From positions 1 through 64,000 of the forward strand of contig NZ_CAKZHY010000120.1 in assembly GCF_936928535.1 (NCBI RefSeq): 64,000 bases of DNA. The letters run 5' to 3'. Position 1 is the first letter of the stretch. Each line of letters begins with the position of its first letter. This document shows, piece by piece, positions 7,976 through 17,085 of this stretch. The stretch is from an uncultured Bradyrhizobium sp. GTDB lineage: Bacteria; Pseudomonadota; Alphaproteobacteria; Rhizobiales; Xanthobacteraceae. The position numbers and the translations under genes were made by a program. The notes below the pieces were generated by a model that saw only the letters and a program-made list of their open reading frames with translations, was not told where the DNA came from and searched no databases.

Positions 7976-10510
7976 ATGAAGTTTGGACTGCGACTCCGGG
8001 GGGGCTTGCTCGCAACCCTGATCATGTTCGGCGCGCCGGCGGTTGCCCCGGTTGGGGCTGTTTTGGTGTCTTCGTCTGCGTTCGCCCAGACCGTGCAGTC
8101 GATTTCCGTCGAAGGAAATCGCCGCGTCGAGGTGGAGACGATCCGGTCCTATTTCAAACCTGGCCCCGGTGGGCGCCTCGATCAGGGCGCCATCGATGAC
8201 GGCCTCAAGGCGCTGATCGAGACCGGCCTGTTCCAGGACGTGAAGATCAACCGCGGCGCCGGCGGTCAGATCATCGTCTCCGTGGTGGAAAACCCCGTGA
8301 TCGGTCGCATTGCCTTCGAGGGCAACAAGAAGATCAAGGACGAGCAGCTCACCGCCGAAGTGCAGTCCAAGGCCCGCGGTACGTTCTCCCGCGCCATGGT
8401 GCAGTCGGACACGCTGCGAATCGCCGAGATCTATCGCCATTCCGGCCGCTATGACGTGACCGTCGTCCCTGAAATCATCGAGCAGCCGAACAACCGCGTC
8501 GATCTCGTCTTCACGATCAACGAAGGTGCCAAGACCGGCGTCAAGTCGATCGAATTCGTCGGCAACAATGCGTTCTCGTCCTACCGCCTGCGTGACGTCA
8601 TCAAGACGCGCGAAACCAATCTGCTGAGCTTCCTCGGCAGCGGCGACGTTTACGATCCCGATCGCGTCGAGGCCGACCGCGACCTGATTCGCCGCTTCTA
8701 CCTGAAGAACGGCTTCGCCGACGTTCAGGTCGTCGCCGCGCTCACCGAATACGATCCCGACAAGAAGGGCTTCAACGTCACCTTCAAGATCGAGGAAGGC
8801 CAGCAGTACCGCGTCGGCACCGTCGATTTCCGCACCAGCATCCCGAATTTCGACGCGAGCACGTTGCGCTCATTCTCGCGCGTCAATGTCGGTTCGCTCT
8901 ACAATGTCGAAGCGGTCGAGAAGTCGGTCGAGGAGATGCAGATCGAGGCCTCGCGCCGCGGCTATGCCTTCGCGGTGGTGCGTCCCGGCGGCGATCGCAA
9001 TTTCGATGCGCACACCGTCGCCGTCGTGTTCAACATCGACGAGGGTCCGCGCACCTATATCGAGCGCATCAACATCCGCGGCAACACCCGCACTCGTGAC
9101 TACGTGATCCGCCGCGAGTTCGACATCTCCGAGGGCGACGCCTACAACCGTGCGCTGGTCGACCGCGCCGAGCGTCGCCTGAAGAACCTCGACTACTTCA
9201 AGACCGTGAAGATCACGACCGAGCCGGGCTCGTCCAGCGACCGTGTGATCCTGGTCGTCGATCTCGAAGAGAAGTCGACCGGCGATTTCTCGGTCTCGGG
9301 CGGTTACTCCACGACGGACGGTGCGCTCGCCGAAGTCTCGGTCTCCGAGCGCAACCTGCTCGGCCGCGGCCTGTTCGCCAAGGCGTCGGTCACCTACGGC
9401 CAGTATGCGCGCGGCTATTCGCTCTCGTTCGTCGAGCCATATCTGCTCGACTATCGCGTCGCGCTGGGCCTCGACCTTTATCAGCGCCAGCAGCTGGCCA
9501 ACAGCTACATCTCCTACGGCACCAAGACGCTCGGCTTCTCGCCGCGTCTCGGCTTCGCTTTGCGCGAGGACCTGTCGCTGCAGCTGCGCTACTCGATCTA
9601 TCAGCAGGAAATCTCGCTGCCGTCCTATCTGGCGAACTGTAACAACATTCCGACCTCAGGGGCGTTTAACCCGAGCCCGGCCTATGCTGCCGTCAACGGC
9701 ATTGACCTGAGCTCGACAGGTGGCCTCGGCTGCTACATCGACGGCGAAGCCTCTCTGCCCGTCCGCAAGGAGCTTGCGAACGGCAAGACGCTGACCTCGG
9801 CGCTCGGCTACACGCTGACCTACAACACCCTCGACAACAACAAGAACCCCACCGACGGTCTGCTCGTCGACTTCAGGCAGGACTTCGCCGGCGTCGGCGG
9901 CGACGTCTCCTACCTGAAGACCGCCCTGGATGCGAAGTACTACCAGTCGCTGGTGTCCGACCTCGTCGGCCTCGTCCATCTCCAGGGCGGTGTGCTGAAC
10001 AAGATCGGCAGCAAAGACCTGCGCATGCTCGATCACTTCCAGATGGGTCCGAACCTCGTCCGTGGCTTCGCGCCGAACGGCATCGGTCCGCGCGACATCA
10101 ACCCGTACGACACGCAGGACGCGCTCGGCGGCACCAAGTACTGGGGCGCTTCGCTCGAATTGCAGATGCCGTTCTGGTTCCTGCCGAAGGAAGTGGGTCT
10201 GAAGGGCGCAGTCTATGCCGACGCCGGTGGTCTCTACGACTACCAGGGCCCGACGACCTGGGCGCTGACCGGCGAAAATACGACGACCAAGAACTCGAAC
10301 TGTATTCCGTCGACCATCAATCCGAACTCGACCGGAACCTGTACCGGCCTCGTCTATGACGACAGCAAGGTCGTCAGATCGTCGGTTGGTGTCGGCTTGA
10401 TCTGGGCGTCGCCGTTCGGTCCGCTGCGCTTCGACTACGCAGTGCCACTCACCAAGGGCAAGTATGACCGTACGCAGGAATTCCGGTTCGGCGGCGGCAC
10501 CTCGTTCTAA
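7976..10510 (+). CDS. bamA: outer-membrane protein assembly factor BamA
   Basis: Omp85-family core of the BAM complex, 844 aa, which folds beta-barrel proteins into the outer membrane. A signal peptide ends around the SSAFAQ-T junction. Five POTRA-type repeats follow, recognisable by QSISVEGNRRVE, GRIAFEGNKKIK and INIRGNTRTRDYVIRREFD. The C-terminal half is a 16-strand barrel with the conserved VRGFAPNGIGPRD loop, and it ends in Phe as OMPs do. The ATG at 7976 is used; a TTG two codons earlier is possible. lpxD follows, as in proteobacteria generally. Confidence 0.97.
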   Translation: MKFGLRLRGGLLATLIMFGAPAVAPVGAVLVSSSAFAQTVQSISVEGNRRVEVETIRSYFKPGPGGRLDQGAIDDGLKALIETGLFQDVKINRGAGGQIIVSVVENPVIGRIAFEGNKKIKDEQLTAEVQSKARGTFSRAMVQSDTLRIAEIYRHSGRYDVTVVPEIIEQPNNRVDLVFTINEGAKTGVKSIEFVGNNAFSSYRLRDVIKTRETNLLSFLGSGDVYDPDRVEADRDLIRRFYLKNGFADVQVVAALTEYDPDKKGFNVTFKIEEGQQYRVGTVDFRTSIPNFDASTLRSFSRVNVGSLYNVEAVEKSVEEMQIEASRRGYAFAVVRPGGDRNFDAHTVAVVFNIDEGPRTYIERINIRGNTRTRDYVIRREFDISEGDAYNRALVDRAERRLKNLDYFKTVKITTEPGSSSDRVILVVDLEEKSTGDFSVSGGYSTTDGALAEVSVSERNLLGRGLFAKASVTYGQYARGYSLSFVEPYLLDYRVALGLDLYQRQQLANSYISYGTKTLGFSPRLGFALREDLSLQLRYSIYQQEISLPSYLANCNNIPTSGAFNPSPAYAAVNGIDLSSTGGLGCYIDGEASLPVRKELANGKTLTSALGYTLTYNTLDNNKNPTDGLLVDFRQDFAGVGGDVSYLKTALDAKYYQSLVSDLVGLVHLQGGVLNKIGSKDLRMLDHFQMGPNLVRGFAPNGIGPRDINPYDTQDALGGTKYWGASLELQMPFWFLPKEVGLKGAVYADAGGLYDYQGPTTWALTGENTTTKNSNCIPSTINPNSTGTCTGLVYDDSKVVRSSVGVGLIWASPFGPLRFDYAVPLTKGKYDRTQEFRFGGGTSF

Positions 10511-10541
10511 TTCGATCAGCAGGGCATGACCTGGTCCCTCG

Positions 10542-10562
10542 GGAATTCCTTCTCGGAATTCC
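10542..10562 (+). terminator. hairpin after bamA
   Basis: Two copies of the self-complementary GGAATTCC (10542-10549 and 10555-10562), separated by TTCTC, form an 8-bp stem. Only a short TTGGGG follows, so it is a weak terminator candidate in the 149-bp bamA-lpxD gap. Confidence 0.35.
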
Positions 10563-10659
10563 TTGGGGCCGGCGGCCAAAAAGATCGTGCTCAATCCATG
10601 AGATAAGGCATGATGCGGCCTGACCGCTTCATGCCGAAGCCGGACCGCGACGGGGTGGA

Positions 10660-11727
10660 ATGGCGCAGCCGACCTTCTTCAAGAAACCGCCTGCTACAGC
10701 GCTGGCCGACATCGCCACGCTGACCAAGGCGCAACTGGTCGACCCCGAGAGGGGCGGTCATGTCATCACGGGTCTCGCTTCGCTCGACGAAGCCGGTCCG
10801 ATGCATCTGGCGTTCTTCGACAACCTCAAATACGCCGATCAGCTCAAGGCGACCAAGGCTGGCGCCTGCCTGGTGAGCACGCGCTTCGAGGCGCAGGTGC
10901 CCGCGCATACGGCCGTGCTGCGGGTGGCGCAGCCGTTCCGGGCCTTCGTCAGGATCGCCCGGGAATGGCACGCGGACGCATTGCGCCCGCAGTCCTGGTC
11001 CGGCAATACCGGCATTGCGCCATCGGCCATCATCGACCCGTCGGCACGGCTGGAGGACGACGTCATCGTCGAGCCGTTGACCGTCATCGGTCCTGATGTG
11101 GAGATCGGCAGCGGCACCGTGATCGGGGCGGGCGTGGTGCTCGGTCCGGGCGTCAAGATCGGCCGGGACTGCAATGTCGGCGCACGCACGGCGATCCAGT
11201 GCGCGCTGATCGGCAACAACGTGCTGATCTACCCCGGCTGCTCGATCGGCCAGGACGGCTACGGCTTCATCTTCTTCGGCCCCGAGGGCCACCTGAAAGT
11301 GCCCCAGACCGGTCGGGTGCTGATCCAGAACAATGTGGAAGTCGGTGCCGGCACCACCATCGATCGCGGCTCCCTGCGCGACACCGTGATCGGGGAGGGG
11401 ACCAAAATCGACAATCAGGTCCAGATCGGCCACAATGTCACGATCGGTCGGAATTGCCTGCTGGCGGCCCAGATCGGGCTCGCGGGCAGCCTGACCATCG
11501 GCGACAACGTGGCGCTGGGAGCGAAGGTTGGTATCAACAATCACCTCAAGATCGGCGATGGAGCCCAGGTGACCGCCATGAGCGCGGTCAAGGACGACAT
11601 TCCGCCGGGAGGGCGTTGGGGCGGGCACTTCGCCAAGCCGACCAAACAATGGTTCAAGGAGATCATCGCGGTGGAGCGTCTGGTACGCGACAGCAAGACC
11701 GATCCGAAGGATGAGGGACGGGAATGA
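10660..11727 (+). CDS. lpxD: UDP-3-O-(3-hydroxyacyl)glucosamine N-acyltransferase
   Basis: Third committed step of lipid A synthesis, 355 aa, adding a 3-hydroxyacyl chain from ACP to the 2-amino group. The N-terminal uridine-binding domain spans roughly residues 1-110. A left-handed beta-helix of hexapeptide repeats follows (e.g. VIGAGVVLGPGVKIG, TKIDNQVQIGHNVTIG) with the catalytic-site segment GQDGYGFIF and a conserved QIGHN histidine. Its stop overlaps the fabZ start by 4 bp (ATGA), so lpxD-fabZ are translationally coupled. Confidence 0.96.
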   Translation: MAQPTFFKKPPATALADIATLTKAQLVDPERGGHVITGLASLDEAGPMHLAFFDNLKYADQLKATKAGACLVSTRFEAQVPAHTAVLRVAQPFRAFVRIAREWHADALRPQSWSGNTGIAPSAIIDPSARLEDDVIVEPLTVIGPDVEIGSGTVIGAGVVLGPGVKIGRDCNVGARTAIQCALIGNNVLIYPGCSIGQDGYGFIFFGPEGHLKVPQTGRVLIQNNVEVGAGTTIDRGSLRDTVIGEGTKIDNQVQIGHNVTIGRNCLLAAQIGLAGSLTIGDNVALGAKVGINNHLKIGDGAQVTAMSAVKDDIPPGGRWGGHFAKPTKQWFKEIIAVERLVRDSKTDPKDEGRE

Positions 11728-12185
11728 CGGAGGAATCACCGATCAAGTTTGCGCTGGTGGATATCAATGCGATCCTCCAGACCCTGCCGCATCGGTTTCC
11801 GATGCTGCTGATCGACCGGGTGATCAACATCCGCGCCGATTACAGCGGCATCGGCATCAAGAACGTCACTTTCAACGAGCCGGCCTTCCAGGGACATTTC
11901 CCCGAGCGCCCGGTTTATCCCGGCGTCATGATGATCGAGGCGATGGCGCAGACCGCAGGCGTGATCGGCATCAAGTCGGTCGAGGGCACCGAGAAGCCGC
12001 GTGCGGTCTATTTCCTCACCATCGACAAGTGCAAGTTTCGCAAGCCCGTGCTTCCAGGCGATACCATCGAGTATCACATGCGCTCGCTCGGCCGCCGCAA
12101 GGCCATGTGGTGGTTTCACGGGGACGCCAAGGTCAATGGGCAGGTCGTCGCTGAAGCCGATGTCGGAGCCATGCTGACCGACTGA
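11724..12185 (+). CDS. fabZ: 3-hydroxyacyl-ACP dehydratase FabZ
   Basis: Hot-dog fold dehydratase, 153 aa, removing water from 3-hydroxyacyl-ACP during fatty-acid elongation. The catalytic His lies in LPHRFPMLLIDRV (His23) and the acid in GHFPERPVYPGVMMIEAMAQ. Its position between lpxD and lpxA reflects competition for 3-hydroxyacyl-ACP, the acyl donor of both Lpx enzymes. It starts within the lpxD stop codon. Confidence 0.96.
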   Translation: MTEESPIKFALVDINAILQTLPHRFPMLLIDRVINIRADYSGIGIKNVTFNEPAFQGHFPERPVYPGVMMIEAMAQTAGVIGIKSVEGTEKPRAVYFLTIDKCKFRKPVLPGDTIEYHMRSLGRRKAMWWFHGDAKVNGQVVAEADVGAMLTD

Positions 12186-12355
12186 GCCGGGCGCGCCGTC
12201 GTTCAAGTGTTGGATGAGGTCGTTGACGCGAGCTGCGCGGCTTGTTCAGCCAACCTCTGAAACACGCCGAGATCATACGTCACTGGACAGATCGGGCGCA
12301 GTCGCGCTAACCAGCGGAAAGCCGAGCAAGTTCAAAGCATAGTCAGACCTTCTTC

Positions 12356-13147
12356 ATGAGTAAGATCGACCCCACCGCGCGGGTGGAAGACGGCGCCGTG
12401 ATCGGCGAAGGCACCGAGATCGGGCCCTTTTGCATGATCGGCCGCAATGCCCGGATCGGGGCCAATTGCAAGCTGATCGGACAGGTCACAATCATCGGCC
12501 ACACCACGGTCGGGGACGCCTGCGTGATCTCGCCGTTCGCGGTGCTCGGCGGCGCGCCGCAGGATCTCAGCTACAGGGGGGAGCCGACCACGCTCGACAT
12601 CGGGTCCGGCAACGTTATCCGCGAAGGCGCCACGATGAACGTCGGCACCGTCAAGGGCGGCGGCAAGACGCGCGTCGGCAACGACGGCTACTTCATGAAC
12701 AACAGCCATGTCGGCCACGACTGCGTGGTCGGCAGCAACGCGATCTTCGCGACCTCGGCGACGCTCGGCGGGCATTGCGAGATCGGCGACGCCGTCTACA
12801 TCGGCGGGCTGTCCGCGGTGCACCAGTTCACCCGCATCGGCAACTATGTGATGGTCGGCGGCCTCTCGGGCGTGCGCGACGACATCATCCCCTATGGCCT
12901 CGCCAACGGCCAGTATGCGGTGCTCGAGAGTCTCAATCTGATCGGCATGAAGCGGCGCAAGTTCACCAGGCAGCGGCTTGCGACCGTGCGTGCGTTCTAC
13001 CAGAAGCTCTTCCACGGCTCCGGCACGTTCGCCGAGCGGCTGGAGGCGGTGCAGCCGCTCACAAGCGAGGATCCCGCGATCGCCGAGATCCTCGGCTTCA
13101 TCGGCAAGGGCAAGCGCCCGCTCTGTCTTCCCACCATCGAAAAGTGA
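12356..13147 (+). CDS. lpxA: UDP-N-acetylglucosamine acyltransferase
   Basis: First enzyme of lipid A synthesis, 263 aa, a hexapeptide-repeat trimer moving a 3-hydroxyacyl chain from ACP to UDP-GlcNAc. The repeats start at once (EDGAVIGEGTEIGPFCMIG). The conserved HVGHD segment at residues 118-122 contains the expected catalytic His. The helical C-terminal domain starts near MKRRKFTRQRL. A 170-bp gap without clear signals separates it from fabZ, and no good Shine-Dalgarno is visible before the ATG. lpxI begins 8 bp downstream. Confidence 0.96.
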   Translation: MSKIDPTARVEDGAVIGEGTEIGPFCMIGRNARIGANCKLIGQVTIIGHTTVGDACVISPFAVLGGAPQDLSYRGEPTTLDIGSGNVIREGATMNVGTVKGGGKTRVGNDGYFMNNSHVGHDCVVGSNAIFATSATLGGHCEIGDAVYIGGLSAVHQFTRIGNYVMVGGLSGVRDDIIPYGLANGQYAVLESLNLIGMKRRKFTRQRLATVRAFYQKLFHGSGTFAERLEAVQPLTSEDPAIAEILGFIGKGKRPLCLPTIEK

Positions 13148-13154
13148 TGCTGCG

Positions 13155-14024
13155 ATGGCCGCGGACATGACATCGGCGGCTCCTGCGATTTCATCACCGG
13201 TCGGCGTGGTCGCCGGCGGCGGCGCCATGCCGTTCGCGGTTGCCGACTCGCTCGCCGCGCGCGGGATCACGCCGGTGCTGTTTCCGTTGCGCGGCGCGTG
13301 CGATCCGGCGCAGGTCGAAAAATTCCGCCATCGCTGGATCTCGGTCGGCCAGCTCGGCCGCGCCATGCGGCTGTTCCGCGAGGAGGGCTGCCGCGACCTG
13401 ATCTTCATCGGCACCTTGGTGCGGCCCTCGCTCACGGAGATCCGCTTCGACATCAAGACGCTGCGATTGCTCGGCAACGTCATCCGTGCCTTCCGCGGCG
13501 GCGACGATCATCTGCTGTCCGGCGTCGGGCGAATTCTCGAGCAGGACGGCTTTCGCATGGTCGGGATCAAGGACGTTGCGCCCGACCTCCTGATGCCCGA
13601 GGGCTGCATCAGCCGGGCCTGGCCGGCGGACAATGCCAAGGGCGACATCGAGCGCGGGCGCGCGGTGCTGACCGCGCTCGGGCCGTTCGATATCGGGCAG
13701 GCCACCGTCGTGATCGACGGCCATGTGGTGGCGGTCGAGGACATCGAGGGCACCGATGCGCTGCTGGCGCGCGTGGCGCGCCTGCGCGAAGAAGGTCGCA
13801 TCCGCGCGGCCACAGGGCGCGGTGTGCTGGTGAAGGCGCCGAAGAGCGGCCAGGACCTGCGCTTCGACCTGCCGACGATCGGCCCGCGCACCATCGAGGG
13901 CGTCGCGAAGGCCGGCCTTGCCGGCGTCGCTGTTATCGCCGGCAACACCATCGCCGCCGAGCCGCAGGCGATGATCGCGCTTGCCGACGCCAAATATCTC
14001 TTCATCGTTGGTCTCTCAGCGTGA
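13155..14024 (+). CDS. lpxI: UDP-2,3-diacylglucosamine diphosphatase LpxI (DUF1009)
   Basis: Cleaves UDP-2,3-diacylglucosamine to lipid X and UMP, 289 aa. LpxI replaces LpxH in alphaproteobacteria. Recognised by the glycine-rich start VGVVAGGGAMPFAVADSLA, the central DDHLLSGVGRILEQDGF and the C-terminal FDLPTIGPRTIEGVAKAGLAG segments. The start at 13155 gives the usual length, and an ATG at 13167 is also possible. It lies between lpxA and lpxB, exactly where the missing pathway step is needed, and its stop overlaps the lpxB start by one base (TGATG). Confidence 0.94.
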   Translation: MAADMTSAAPAISSPVGVVAGGGAMPFAVADSLAARGITPVLFPLRGACDPAQVEKFRHRWISVGQLGRAMRLFREEGCRDLIFIGTLVRPSLTEIRFDIKTLRLLGNVIRAFRGGDDHLLSGVGRILEQDGFRMVGIKDVAPDLLMPEGCISRAWPADNAKGDIERGRAVLTALGPFDIGQATVVIDGHVVAVEDIEGTDALLARVARLREEGRIRAATGRGVLVKAPKSGQDLRFDLPTIGPRTIEGVAKAGLAGVAVIAGNTIAAEPQAMIALADAKYLFIVGLSA

Positions 14025-15199
14025 TGCAGGTTCGCGATCCCATCAGGAAGATCTTCCTGATCGCCACGGAGGAGTCCGGCGACCGGTTGGGCTCGGCGCT
14101 GATGAAGGTGCTGCGTCAGCGGCTCGGCGACGGCGTGGAGTTCGAAGGCGTCGGCGGCCTCACCATGGCGCGCGAGGGGCTCGAGACGCTGTTTCCGATC
14201 GAGGAGCTCTCGATCGTCGGCCTTGCCGCGGTGGTGCAGCAGCTGCCAAAAATCCTGCGGCTGATCCGCGAGACCTCGGACGCCGTCACCGAGGCCGCGC
14301 CGGACGCGCTTGTCATCATCGACAGTCCCGATTTCACCCATCGGGTCGCCCGCCGTGTCCGCGCGAAGAACCCGTCAATCCCTGTGATCGACTATGTCTC
14401 GCCCTCGGTCTGGGCCTGGCGGCCGGGGCGGGCGCGCGCCATGCTCGGCTATGTCGATCATGTGCTCGGCCTGCTGCCGTTCGAGCCGGAGGAATATCGC
14501 AAGCTGGGCGGGCCACCTTGCAGCTATGTCGGCCATCCCCTGACCGAGCAACTGGGCTCGCTCCGGCCAAACGCCGATGAGCAGAAGCGCCGCGCCGGCG
14601 AGCCGCCGGTGCTGCTGGTTCTGCCGGGGAGCCGCCGCAGCGAGATCCGTCATCACCTCGATGTGTTCGGCGCGGCGATCGGCCGGTTGCAATCCAGCGG
14701 CGTCGCATTCGAATTGATACTGCCGACCATGCCGCATCTCGAAGCCACCATTCGCGCGGGCGTCGCGAACTGGCCCGTCAAGCCTCAAATCGCGATCGGC
14801 GAAACCGAAAAGCGCGCCGCGTTCCGGATCGCGCGCGCGGCGCTGGCAAAATCAGGCACGGTGACGCTCGAACTGGCCCTGTCTGGCATTCCGATGGTGA
14901 CGGCCTATCGCGTCGGTGCGATGGAGGCCTTCGTCCTGCGACGCGCGATCCAGGTGTCGTCGGTGATCCTCGCCAATCTCGTCATCGGCAAGGATGTGAT
15001 CCCCGAATTCCTGCAGGAAGACTGCACGTCGGAGAAGCTCGCCGGCGCTCTGTCCGAGGTGCTGAGCGACACGCCGATGCGCCGGCAGCAGGTCGAAGCC
15101 TTCGCGCAGCTCGACGCCATTATGTCGACCGGCAACACATCGCCGAGCGCGCTCGCTGCCGATATCGTGCTCGCGACGATGCGGAAGGGGCGGCGCTAA
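14024..15199 (+). CDS. lpxB: lipid-A-disaccharide synthase
   Basis: Family-19 glycosyltransferase, 391 aa, joining lipid X to UDP-2,3-diacylglucosamine to form the lipid A disaccharide at the inner membrane. Visible are the N-terminal IFLIATEESGDRLGSALM, the FEGVGGLTMAREGL region, DYVSPSVWAWRPGRAR and the nucleotide-site segment AALAKSGTVTLELALSGIPM. The start at 14024 overlaps the lpxI stop. It ends the lipid A block; its stop overlaps by 4 bp the convergent SDR gene, marking the boundary of the accessory cassette. Confidence 0.96.
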   Translation: MQVRDPIRKIFLIATEESGDRLGSALMKVLRQRLGDGVEFEGVGGLTMAREGLETLFPIEELSIVGLAAVVQQLPKILRLIRETSDAVTEAAPDALVIIDSPDFTHRVARRVRAKNPSIPVIDYVSPSVWAWRPGRARAMLGYVDHVLGLLPFEPEEYRKLGGPPCSYVGHPLTEQLGSLRPNADEQKRRAGEPPVLLVLPGSRRSEIRHHLDVFGAAIGRLQSSGVAFELILPTMPHLEATIRAGVANWPVKPQIAIGETEKRAAFRIARAALAKSGTVTLELALSGIPMVTAYRVGAMEAFVLRRAIQVSSVILANLVIGKDVIPEFLQEDCTSEKLAGALSEVLSDTPMRRQQVEAFAQLDAIMSTGNTSPSALAADIVLATMRKGRR

Positions 15200-15963
15200 G
15201 CCAAGCCGCCGTCCACCCGGAAACACTGGCAGCTGATGCGCTGACTGGCGTCGGAGGCAAGGTACAGCGCCATGCCGGCGATATCCTCGGGCGTCACCGC
15301 ATCGGGTATGGCCTGGCGCGTGCGCATCTCTTTGATGAGAGTCTCGTCCGGATACCACAGCCTGCGCTGCCGTTCGGTGATCACCATCCCCGGCGCAATC
15401 GCGTTGACGCGGATGCGGTCCGGACCGAACTTGCGGCCGAGCGAATTGGTGAAGCCGACGATGGCTGCCTTGGCCGCGGCGTAGACCGGCAACCCCGGAG
15501 CGCCGCGCATCCAGGCGATCGAGGACATGTTGATGATCGAGCCGCCGCCGCGCGCCTGCATCTGCGGCACCACGGCCTGCGCGGCGAAGAAGACGTGCTT
15601 GAAATTGACGCCCATCGTCCAATCGAATTCCGTCGGCGTCACATCGGCCAGCAGCTGGCGCTGGTCATTGGCGGCGTTGTTGACGAGGACCGCGGCATCG
15701 CCAAGCGATGCGTGGACCTTGGCCAGCGCGGCGCGCAAGGCGTCGATGTCCATGAGGTCGCAAGGCACGAACAGTGGCGCTGTGCCGGAGGTCTTCGCAA
15801 TCTCTTGCGCCAGCGCTTCGCCGGCCTGCGTGTCGATGTCGAGAAAAGCGACGCGAGAGCCCTGAGCGGCGAAGGCGCGCACGAAGGCGGCGCCGATGCC
15901 GCTGGCGCCTCCTGTAATCACCACCACGCGATTGGCGAGGTCGGCATAAGTCGACTGGGTCAT
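15196..15963 (-). CDS. SDR oxidoreductase, D-xylose/aldose 1-dehydrogenase-like
   Basis: Classical short-chain dehydrogenase, 255 aa. The NAD(P) motif TGGASGIG is at 17-24, NNAAND at 95-100, Ser147/148, and the catalytic pair Tyr161/Lys165 (YAAAK). Segments CDLMDIDALRAAL, LVNNAANDQRQLLADVT and RQRRLWYPDE closely resemble remembered Caulobacter XylB, which oxidises D-xylose to xylonolactone, so an aldopentose dehydrogenase is the best guess; a polyol or gluconate dehydrogenase remains possible. The ATG at 15963 overlaps the stop of the ABC ATPase (ATGA), so it is the last gene of the sugar-uptake operon. Confidence 0.85.
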   Translation of the reverse strand: MTQSTYADLANRVVVITGGASGIGAAFVRAFAAQGSRVAFLDIDTQAGEALAQEIAKTSGTAPLFVPCDLMDIDALRAALAKVHASLGDAAVLVNNAANDQRQLLADVTPTEFDWTMGVNFKHVFFAAQAVVPQMQARGGGSIINMSSIAWMRGAPGLPVYAAAKAAIVGFTNSLGRKFGPDRIRVNAIAPGMVITERQRRLWYPDETLIKEMRTRQAIPDAVTPEDIAGMALYLASDASQRISCQCFRVDGGLA

Positions 15964-17075
15964 GCGATCAGTCGCTCCGTCTCGGGGTCGAACAGGCAAA
16001 TGCGCCTGATATCGAGGGCAAAGGAGGTTGTGGCACCCGGCGTCGGGCGGATGTCCGGCGAGATGCGCGCTTGAGCGGGCTCGCCGCCAAGCCGCAGCAG
16101 GACGATGGTCTCGGCGCCCGTGGGCTCGACGAGCTCGACGGGTGCGGTGACGATGACGGGCGGGCCCACGGCTCCGGAGAACACACGGTCGCCCTCAGCG
16201 ATGCATTCGGGCCTGATCCCGAGCACCACGTCGCGGCCGACATAGGAGGCCGCCGCGTCGTAGCCCTGCAGGCGAAGCCGGACCTCGTCCGGCCGGCCCG
16301 CGCCGATCACCACGACGGGTCCGCCGCTATCTGCCTCGAGACGGGCCGGCATCGTGTTCATCGGCGGTGAGCCCATGAAGCGGGCGACGAAGATGTTGGC
16401 GGGATAGCGGTACACGGTGTCGGGGTCGGCGAATTGCTGCACCACGCCGCGATGCATCACGGCGATGCGGGTCGCCATCGTCATCGCCTCGATCTGGTCG
16501 TGGGTGACATAGATGATAGTGGCGCCGATGCGCTGGTGCAGCCGCTTGATCTCCATGCGCATCTCGACGCGCAGCTTGGCATCGAGATTGGAGAGCGGCT
16601 CGTCGAACAGGAAGAGCAAGGGATCGCGCACCAGGGCGCGTCCCATTGCCACGCGCTGGCGCTGGCCGCCCGACAATTGCGAAGGCTTGCGGCCGAGCAG
16701 CGGCTCGATCTGGAGCAGTCTTGCGACGTTTGCCAGCGCCTTCTCTTGCTCGGCCTTGGCAACGCCCCGGCATTCCATGCCGAAGGTGATGTTCTGGCGC
16801 ACCGTCATTGAGGGATAGAGCGCATAGGACTGGAACACCATGGCGATGTCGCGGTCCTTGGGCGGAACGTCATTGACGACGCGGCCGCCGATCTCGATGG
16901 TGCCGTCGCTCGCGCGATCGAGCCCGGCGACGATGTTGAGCAGCGTGGACTTGCCGCAGCCGGACGGTCCGACCAGCACGGTGAATTCGCCGCTCTCGAT
17001 GTCGAGGTCGATGCCTTTCAGCACCTCCAGGTTGGCGTAGCGCTTCGACAGGGCGCGAATGCTCAGTGCTGCCAT
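15960..17075 (-). CDS. sugar ABC transporter ATP-binding protein (UgpC/MalK type)
   Basis: Importer ATPase, 371 aa, powering the two permeases encoded upstream. Walker A GPSGCGKST starts at residue 36, the signature LSGGQ is at 134-138 and Walker B LFLFDEP at 154-160. A C-terminal OB/TOBE regulatory region follows (VVLGIRPECIAEGD), typical of MalK/UgpC/MsmK proteins. It lies 10 bp after the MalG-like permease gene and overlaps the SDR gene by 4 bp. Confidence 0.94.
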   Translation of the reverse strand: MAALSIRALSKRYANLEVLKGIDLDIESGEFTVLVGPSGCGKSTLLNIVAGLDRASDGTIEIGGRVVNDVPPKDRDIAMVFQSYALYPSMTVRQNITFGMECRGVAKAEQEKALANVARLLQIEPLLGRKPSQLSGGQRQRVAMGRALVRDPLLFLFDEPLSNLDAKLRVEMRMEIKRLHQRIGATIIYVTHDQIEAMTMATRIAVMHRGVVQQFADPDTVYRYPANIFVARFMGSPPMNTMPARLEADSGGPVVVIGAGRPDEVRLRLQGYDAAASYVGRDVVLGIRPECIAEGDRVFSGAVGPPVIVTAPVELVEPTGAETIVLLRLGGEPAQARISPDIRPTPGATTSFALDIRRICLFDPETERLIA

Positions 17076-17085
17076 GACATATCCA